DNA of 64,000 nt, taken from Annona cherimola. Taxonomy: Eukaryota; Streptophyta; Magnoliopsida; Magnoliales; Annonaceae. Made by a program: the position numbers and the translations under genes. The notes under the pieces were generated by a model. That model was not told the DNA's origin. It saw only the letters and a list, made by a program, of their open reading frames with translations, and ran no database searches. The DNA lies in NCBI GenBank assembly GCA_030490835.1, contig CM059975.1:35000133-35064132 (forward strand), written 5' to 3'. The number at the start of each line of letters is the position of its first letter. The first letter of the stretch is position 1. Positions 51,801 to 60,800 of the stretch are shown here, piece after piece.

Positions 51801-54800
51801 ATTAGGTTAATCGAAGTGATTAACTTTTAATCACGTGTCTTAATTCTAGGGTTACTATTCACGTGCACTATTCATCCGAATTTCATAATTAATTATTTTA
51901 ACCTCTATTACCACATATTTTCATACTCATGAATGCATATTTCCCTGATCCACTTTCCACCTTCACCAAAGCCTTTTCATTATATATCATACATGTGCAC
52001 TTGTCCATGAACATCACATGATATTAATATGCCGGCATGACTTTTCATAAAACTCATAAACATTCATCATTTCAAAATATTATAGGAATGACCACCCTTA
52101 AACGCATTTCATAAATACTTGAGAATAAAACATATTTTCAAAAGGATTTGCTTGCTTATCTTCTCAGTCCGCATCCTCAACCTTCTTCTTTCCTCTTCCT
52201 ATACAAGGAAATTGAATATTTTATCCATCTATTCCATGTCTTAGATTGCTTTCCATGCATGCTTTATGGAATGTTACGTGTGAATGAATGCATTGCATTT
52301 TCATGCATGGATTGAAAAAGAAAGCATGAATTTGAAATGATGTTTTTAAGGGATAGTGCAAATAATTCTCTATATGAGAATGACAAGTTACCTGGTGTAA
52401 GAGGTATATAATGCTGGAGAAATCAAAAGTCATGCATGTAGGAGTCCATGTGGGCGTCAAGAAGAAGAGAGGTTCCCCTTGATGAGACCAAGTCGGAGAA
52501 AGCCGGCGCATTGGACCATGATATGTGAGATGTTCCCTGGGCTAGCGTACCTGCGCACGAAGGTTTATGTCAGGAATGGAAAGGAAGTATTTGCACATCC
52601 AATGTTTATGAAACGATTTTTATGAAAAGTTTTTTGTGCATTTGATAGTTGATTGATTCGGGGCGCCACAGAAATTGGTATCAGAGCAAGGATTGGTAAA
52701 TAGGCGGGAGAAAGAGAAAATAAAGGATGATGAAAGGATAGGTCTGATACCACAAAGATTAGTATCCGAGCAAGAATTGGTAAATAGGCGTGGAAAGGGA
52801 AAAATTATGGATGATAGGAAATGTGTGATACCACAGAAGTTGGTATTAGAATATGAATTGATAGATAAGCAAAGATAATGTCTAGATCTATATGTTTATG
52901 AAGCTATGATGCCTTTTATGATGAGACAAGAATGATATCATATTAAGAAATGGTAGATGACTATAGAAAGAGTAAATGAAAAGAAAGAAAATGTATGATA
53001 TCAGAGGAAGTTATATCATAGCAATGATTAGGAGATAAATGTAGAAAGAATAAAAGAATGGAAGAAATAGAAATCATGATATTTATATATCATGATATAG
53101 AATTTGAATGACATAGATTAAGGAAGAAAAGGAATTGTTTGAAATTATTTTCCAAAACACAATGTATTTAAAAACAGGTAAGGAAGAGGAAGGAATTTCC
53201 TCCATATAAAATAGAAAATTAGCGAAAGTCAGAAAAGGCCAATATGTTTTTAGAGATAGATGTCTAATTATGCAAAAAAAAAGCGTAATGGAATATTTAA
53301 AGAGCAACAGGTTTCGGGACGAAACCTATTATAAGGGGGGAGAATTGTGAAACTCCGATCTTAGACACGTATATAAAACTCTAGGGTTGTAAACCCTAGG
53401 TAATATATTATGAAAATATGCATTCATAAGTATGAAAATATGTGGTAATAGAGGTTAAAATAATTAATTATGAAATTCAGATGAATAGTGCATGTGAATG
53501 GTAACCCTGGGATTAAGATATGTGATTAAGAGTTAAATCACTTGGATTAACCTTATCATAAAAAGACGAAAAAGGAGATTTAATCACTACAAGACGAAAT
53601 AACAATACTTTTTGATATTTTAATGAAATTTCGGATTTTAGTGAAAAATTTGGAGAAAATAGAAAAAATTCATAAATTGCAATCCGGACATCGGATTGAA
53701 GTGAAATTTTTTATGGATGGCCAAATATTTATGATGAACATGATGAATGGTTTAGGATTTGATAAAAATCATGAATCAAAGGTCAAGATGAAACGTCATT
53801 AGAAGATTAAAAAACAATTTTGCTTTTTCATTAATTTCAAGTTCGACTTTGTTAATTTTAATTAATTAAAAAATCAAATAATTAATGAAAAGCTGCAATG
53901 GCTGCTGGAGGCTTGACTTTTGGGCCAAAATCCAATGGTCCAAAATCACTTATCAAAAATCAACGGTTGAGATGAAGTAGCTTAAAAAAATTAATTTTAA
54001 TAAATAAAAAATCATAAATAAATAGGGACTAGCTAGGGGGCAGGAGCTGCTGATTAGGGTGACTGCACAAAGTTCAAAATATTGCGTGGGATTTGGAAAA
54101 AAAATATTTAGAATTAAGTACCTTAAGCAAGGGGGTAAATTATAATTTTATGAAAAATACCATGCTATAAATAGGGGAGCATGGTGAATGTTCGAAGGCA
54201 CAAATCCCAGCTCCATTGAGCATTTCCAACCCCCAAAATTCGTTTTTGGCCTTTAGAAAAAGAAGAAAAGAAGGAAAGAGAGAAAGAGCCGAGTAGGAGG
54301 AGAGTTCTCCACTTGAGGTAAGGGAATTCTTCCCAAATTTCTTTTGGATGTTAAGTAGGGTAAAACCATGCTTAGATAATGCCTAAGCATGAGAAAATAA
54401 GTATAGTTATAATGCTTAATTGGAATTATGCCAAAATATCAAAAATTTGGACCAAGAATAGAGCATTCGGGAAGATAACATATGATATGTGACAATAATG
54501 CTCCAAAATTGCTACATGATGATTTGGGATGAATGTTTATGATAGTTATGATGTTGGAATGATGATATATTAATCTCATGATTTTTGGATTTAAGGATTG
54601 TGCTTAAGTGAAATTATGATGAATTTTAGTATATGGAGAAAATGATTTAATTAGCCAAGTTAATGATGATAAATTCAAAATTCATGAATTTTCCCATGAT
54701 ATACTAACTGAGAGCTATGTCATGATATTTTTTATTTTTAAAAAAAATGTCAATTTTTGAAACTCATGAACAGTAACCAACACGCTGTGAACAGTGGCCT

Positions 54801-57800
54801 CGGATGAACAGTAACCTGTTATAGTAAACGTGAACAGTAATTATGAACAGTAATTACGAACAGTGAACAACGTGATTTTGGGAAAAATTGAGATTTATTT
54901 TTGAAGATATATGGATGGAATTTTTAAAGGATTTATGAATAAAAATCCATATAAACGGGTAATGAGCAAGTATCTTTATAAGATTAACCTCTATGGGAAT
55001 GGGGTAATGAATGATTATAAAGCAAGCATGGAAAGCAACCTAAGACATGGAATGGATAGATAAAATATTCATTTTCCTTGTATAGGGAAAAAGGAAGAAG
55101 AAGGTTGAGGACACCGGCTGAGGAGGTAAGCAAACAACCTTTTTGAAAATGATTTTATATGTTTTTCTATTGCAACCATGGAATATGTCAGAATTGCTTT
55201 ATCATCAGCAAATTTTTATGGAAGTAAGGAAAAATGTTGAAATATGTGGGAATTGCTTTATCATAAGCAAATCCTTATGAAAATGAGGAGAAATGCAGAA
55301 ATGGTTGTATTATGATGGAGAAAGGAAAATCTTGATTTTCAAATAATATTTGGTTTTATCGAATGAATTTAAAATAATTTATTAAAATATTTTGAAGCGG
55401 ATTTAAGGAAGGCCAACCGATAATTGATTTGAATGACGACTTTTTTAAAAAGGAAATGACCAAAGGATCATACAAGCTTATCTTCATATAAAAGTAACCC
55501 ATGTGGCATGTGGACAAAGAATATGATATCGTATGAAAAATGAATTATGTGTTTGTATATCCTTTGTTCATGGAAAACCCAGAAATGGGAAGAAAAATGT
55601 TTACAAAGTCTTTTGTTTTTAAATATTAAAATGTTTTTCAAAATTGTTTTACCGATCAAAAATTATTTATAAACATTTTAGCAATGTTTCGAATTTATTA
55701 TTTCCCAAACGTTTCCTTCAAATATTTTAAATGATTTAGAAATGTGTTATTAAAATTATTTAAGGTTGGTCATCCTTACAAAATATTTTTATTAACTTGT
55801 TAACTTGGGCTGTGCCAAGTTTTCAAGTTAGAAAAGGGAATACAGGCCGAGGTCTGTACTATTTTGAAATGACATGCTAACATCAAGTTTTGAAAAGGAA
55901 AAGTCACAGACTAGGGTCTGTGGAGTTTTATAAAAAGCATGCTAGCATAAGAATGTGAAGAAAGGAATGTGCACATGAGTTATGTACTAGGTCTACTGTA
56001 GAGGATATGCAGACCGGACGCGGTTGCAAGATGAACCCCCTCTACATAGGCCAAGTCGCCTGAAAAGGCGAAACGCCAGCGACGCCTTCTCTGAAAATGG
56101 AGAAGGAACGGATAGCCGCCCAGCTAGCGGGCTATCTAATGCAAGACTCTCTCCTAAGGAGGAAAATGTGATCACTTGGTAAGTGTCACCTACCAGACGG
56201 ACAGAAACGTAATGCATGATGCATATGTTTGTTTTGAAAAAGTTTTATGAAAAATGTTTTGTTTCTCTCCTAAAGAGGAAAGGGTGATCACTTGGTAAGT
56301 GTCACCTACCAGATGGACAGAAACGTAATGCATGATGCATATGCTTGTTTTGAAAAGGTTTTATGGAAAATGTTTTAAGGACATGAGAATGTCCTTGGAG
56401 AAAGGAAGTTCTATGAAAATGTTTTTATGTTCATGAAAAAGAGATTTATATGTTAAGTTTGTAAGCATATGTTTTATGAAAGGTTTTATGAAAATGTTTC
56501 TATTCCATTGGTAGTTGATCACTTGCTAAGTGTCTCCTATCGAATGGAGAGAAATGCATTTACGAATGGTTTACATGAATGGTTTACATGAATGATTTTC
56601 ATGAATGGTTTATGAAAGGTTTTTATGAATGGTTTATGAAAAGGTTTCTATTCCGTAGGTAGTTGATCACTTGGTAAGCGTCTTCTACCGAATGGAGAGA
56701 AATGCATTTAAATGAAAGAAAAAATGCTTGCTTATTGAGTTTCGACTCATGTTTTATTTTCCCAACCTCAGACAGGTGCAGGGAAAGCCAAGTGATGAAA
56801 AAGATCAGGTTGATTTGCCAGTAAGTGATATGATGAATGAATGAAAGAAGTATAATTATGAAGGTATGTAATCCCTTATATATTGAAGTATGAATGAATG
56901 CCCTAATGAGATATAATGAAAAAGGACATAGGTTGTATGAAATTATGAAGTTATGAATAATATGAGAAGTTGATGATTTACAATGATATGAATGAGTCCA
57001 TTATGAATGATGATGAGTATATAATTATATGATGAAAGAAAAAGAAAGAAATTTTTTTTTTGGACGAGTTCCAATTAAGAACCCGCAGCGTGATCAGAGC
57101 AACAATCCTGAGTCACATTTACCAATCGACAAGATCCCGGAGTAAGGACTATGTGGACGCCGGTTCGGACAAATCCACTATTTGCTAAATTTAGAAGGTT
57201 AGTTATGCAAATACCCCATCCAGATACATTAGTGCAGTTTTGAAATACTCCACAACCCCTTGCCATTTTAAAATTAAAGGAATTCCGTCAAACCAAGGAA
57301 ATCTTAACATAATAAAGATTTCGTTATCACCCATAGCATAAATTCCAGAAGTCGTGGCAGCGATTGTCAACGATCATGCAATATAATCCATGAAGTTGAG
57401 ACCTCTTATAGGTGGAAATGGTTTTCGACAATGATGATGGCAACAAAGTTCTTCTCAGTCATGTGGGTTTCAGGACCTTTTTTTTGACTATGTTCAAATT
57501 GAGTGTTATTCTTCAATTTTAGAAGTCTACAATCTCTTCTCAGATAACCCATCTTTTTTATTTTTATTTTTATAATAGTGGCAATGTCTCTTTCATTTCT
57601 TAGTAATGGTTTTATTGACATTTAAATTAGACTTTTCAAAGGGCGAATTATTGCTTATTGCAATCTTATCTTGAGTTTCGACCACATTAGTCTTCAATTG
57701 AACTTATTTTTCTTTCTTTTCATTTTTCCTTGAGGCTTCCTCAACATGAAGATTAGGAATAAGTTTGTCCAGACTTGTAGCTCCTTTCTTATGCTTTAAA

Positions 57801-60800
57801 TTCTTTTTGTGGTTGTTCCAGTTAGATGACAATTTAACCGTAATAGAACCAACAACAATGAACTCGTTAATCTTGTCGTCCTTAGACTAGTTGATTGACC
57901 ATATGCTGGATCTCATGAGCTTGTTAAAGGATTAGCTTATCATTAGTCGTAACATGCTGAAGAAAATAATTTACTAGAAATTTCTTGATGCTTGTATTGT
58001 TAGTATTGTACTTGTATTGAAGTGCATCCTGAATTTCTTTTGCTGTTGTTGTCTTCCAATAAACATTGAATAAAAAGTTTGAAAGCGATTCAATGATGTG
58101 ACTTTTGTAGATGTAATTGTCTCTGTTCTACTTTATTTTTCTATATTCTTCTTGAAAACTTCTTTTTATTCTGGTCTTGAAGTAGTGAGGATGTAGATTA
58201 CCTCAAGTTAGGCTAAATAAAGATGAAGTTGTTGCTACTAGCTTTGGGTTATTATGTTTGGTGAATGAGATGGTTGATTTTGGGGCTCTTTGGGGAATGA
58301 ACGCAAGAATTGCCCCAAGTTTGTAGGGAAAATAAAATGGGGAATAGGGAAAATGAGTGAAAGTGGAAAAAACTAGAAAGAAAAACTAAGTTTCATTTCA
58401 GGCGCGTTACAATGTCAGTTTCCTTAGGTCAATATGGGATGAAGAAACAATTGAAGAACGATTGATTGCAAATGGAGAGAATACCTGGTATTGCTGATGA
58501 GAAGATGTGAGGCATGTTGCAAGTGAGAGATGCTGCTGCGAAGCGACCATATATAGCGTTTGATGCTGAATGTTCACATCATATTAAGTTTAATGAAAAA
58601 TAGTAATGTTGCAGCCAATGTTCACAACACAAACACAACAGAGAAAATTTTGCAGCCAATATTAATATCCAATAAAAGCTGATTGGCAGCCGATGCATCC
58701 AATGAAAATTGATGGAAATGTACCCAAATACATTAATGCAATTTTGAAATACCCAACTAGCTCGAGATATGTTATCACATTTTTATTTCGATAATTGAAG
58801 AATGTGCCTATGCTGCGTTGTTTCTGGAGAGCATTTAGGTGGCATACTTAAGATACACTTAGTAGTGTAGTGTACTAGTCATGGAAGTATTTCTTTTTCT
58901 GATTTATATGGGAGACCTTCTGTGCATTTATTATTATTATTTTTTGATTTAGCCAAAGTAGTATGCTATAGAACAACCTTCAATATTTTTGCTGTATTAT
59001 CATCTGGTGAATTAATCATTCATTGTCATGGTGCTAATCTGTTTGTTCTTGCAGAAGCCAATCATTGACAGGCTTGGAGAAGCTTATGACAGCTCTGCAA
59101 AAGTAAGATGTGTTTCCTCTTTCCATAATATATTTCTATTTCTTTCCAAGCAATTTATTTGAGCATAAAATTGTATTTGTTCTTTAATATATTCTAGCTA
59201 GTTTCGAACCTTTCAGGTCCCTTAAAATAGGTTTGAGAGTGAGTATAAGAGAGATTGTTTAAATGCTGTTGTAAAAGTTGTAAGATGATGTTAACCATAA
59301 GGTTGATAAAGACAATAAATAGGGTAAATGGTTGGGAAGGCGGGGTTAATGCTTGGAAATGTTGGTGATGATGAGAAAAAAGTAATGTTTTTGGAGTGTA
59401 GATTGCATTAAAGAATAGGGAAAAGGGCTTGAAAATGGGAAGAACCTTCTCCTCACTCTTGTGTATCTAAATGGATTCTAATGGAGAATAAATTAGCTTA
59501 TGTGCTTGTAATCTATCCATTTAATTCACGATAGGTCTTGCCACGATAGGTCTTGCCGTCCATTATCAGTGAACACTTCAGTAATCATTCTTGATATCTG
59601 ATGAGTTATATGAGGATTCACGGGATCATCTCAGCTTTCAATGTATTAGCTTATTAATTTTCTCGCTTCTTTGTTCTTTTCTCCAATATCTAGAAATCAG
59701 ATGGCATATTATGATAGATGGTCAAGAATTCCTTTTTGTTCTAGCACTGGGACATTTGTGTGTACTCTGTCTATCAATTTAAGCTTGCGAACTTGCTGCA
59801 ATCTGCATGTTCCACTTAATATCTTTAGTCACTGTAGATTATAAATGTTATAATCACAAAAATAAAGCAGCTGTAGCATTATGCAAAGCTTGCTGAGAAT
59901 TATATAAGGACCAAAAAACTGATATCTTTCTGCGGAGTCTCATCAAACAACTATCTGAAGAGCCTCCACTTAGCTGCTTGAATCCCAAGAAAAGCTGGAA
60001 CTAGTATGTGAGGGAGAGAGGCTCTTGTGAAATGTCTCCAGTCCAAATTGTAACTAGTTGGAAACAGCTTTTCAGAAGGCAATTTATGAGTCAGAATGTG
60101 ATCTGACTTTTGAACGGGACTGTTAAACAATCTATATCCATACTTTGCTGCAGATTGTTACTACAGCATATTCTGTGCTTGGTGATACGAATCATACTTC
60201 ATTGTCCAATATATGCACATTAGACATATTATGCTGTTGATAGTTGGAATATTTTGAGCAGTGGCGATTTTATGTGATACACTATTTTTTTAAATTTTTT
60301 TTATAAACATGTTTTCTTAGGTGTATTTATCCTATATACCCAGTTTTACCATTTTACAGTACTTCAATTTCAAGTGCATTTAAGTCATTTTTCACTCCTT
60401 AAAACGTTGTTTTTTAAGAATCCAAAATAAAACATACATGTTTACGAAAAAATAAAAAAATTCAAAAAAAAGTATTAGGATGTATCAGATGTTTGGCTAA
60501 TGCTCAATGCATCGCATAAAATTGGTCCTCTATTTTGAGAAGTATGCCTCTACTATGCTGATTGTAGTTTGTTTACTTTCTCCAATTCAAAGCTACAGCT
60601 AGAAAATGTTTGCAGCTACTCGGTGGTCCATTCACTGCATTTGCAAGACAAGCTTGTGTATGAAAGCATGTAATGTATAAGAGATTTTACAAATAAATTG
60701 GTATTAACTTATTATTCTATAGACAGAGTTAGCCCTTCAACTGTGTTGGGCTGTAGGGGAGCATGGAGGCGGAGGCATATCTCATAAGGATGCAGCTCGA

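Larger units (their letters stand above)
52671..53345 (+). mobile_element. Internal region of plus-strand LTR element, non-coding
   Basis: 675 bp from the LTR end to the polypurine tract. It holds no gag or pol. It is built from decayed repeats of its own start: units begin at 52674 (ATTGGTATCAGAGCAAGG), 52758 (ATTAGTATCCGAGCAAG) and 52839 (GTTGGTATTAGAATATG), about 81-84 bp apart, each followed by TTGGTAAATAGG or TTGATAGATAAG. Weaker versions lie near 53000 and 53018. The 67-codon frame at 52675-52878 follows from this repetition. The region fits a LARD-like non-autonomous retroelement that depends on other elements for enzymes. Confidence 0.8.
36422..59054 (+). other. AP5Z1: AP5Z1 intron 11, 22,633 bp
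   Basis: It starts GTACTT after exon 11 and ends CTTGCAG before exon 12, phase 0. It holds two MITEs, three SINEs, a 16.2-kb block of LTR sequences in both orientations, an hAT element and a Copia gag remnant. Bases 38181-40598 hold no recognised element except ATC-rich runs near 39241-39290. No host exon is seen in it; exons 11 and 12 adjoin correctly in protein (VLK then KPIIDRLGEA). Confidence 0.9.
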
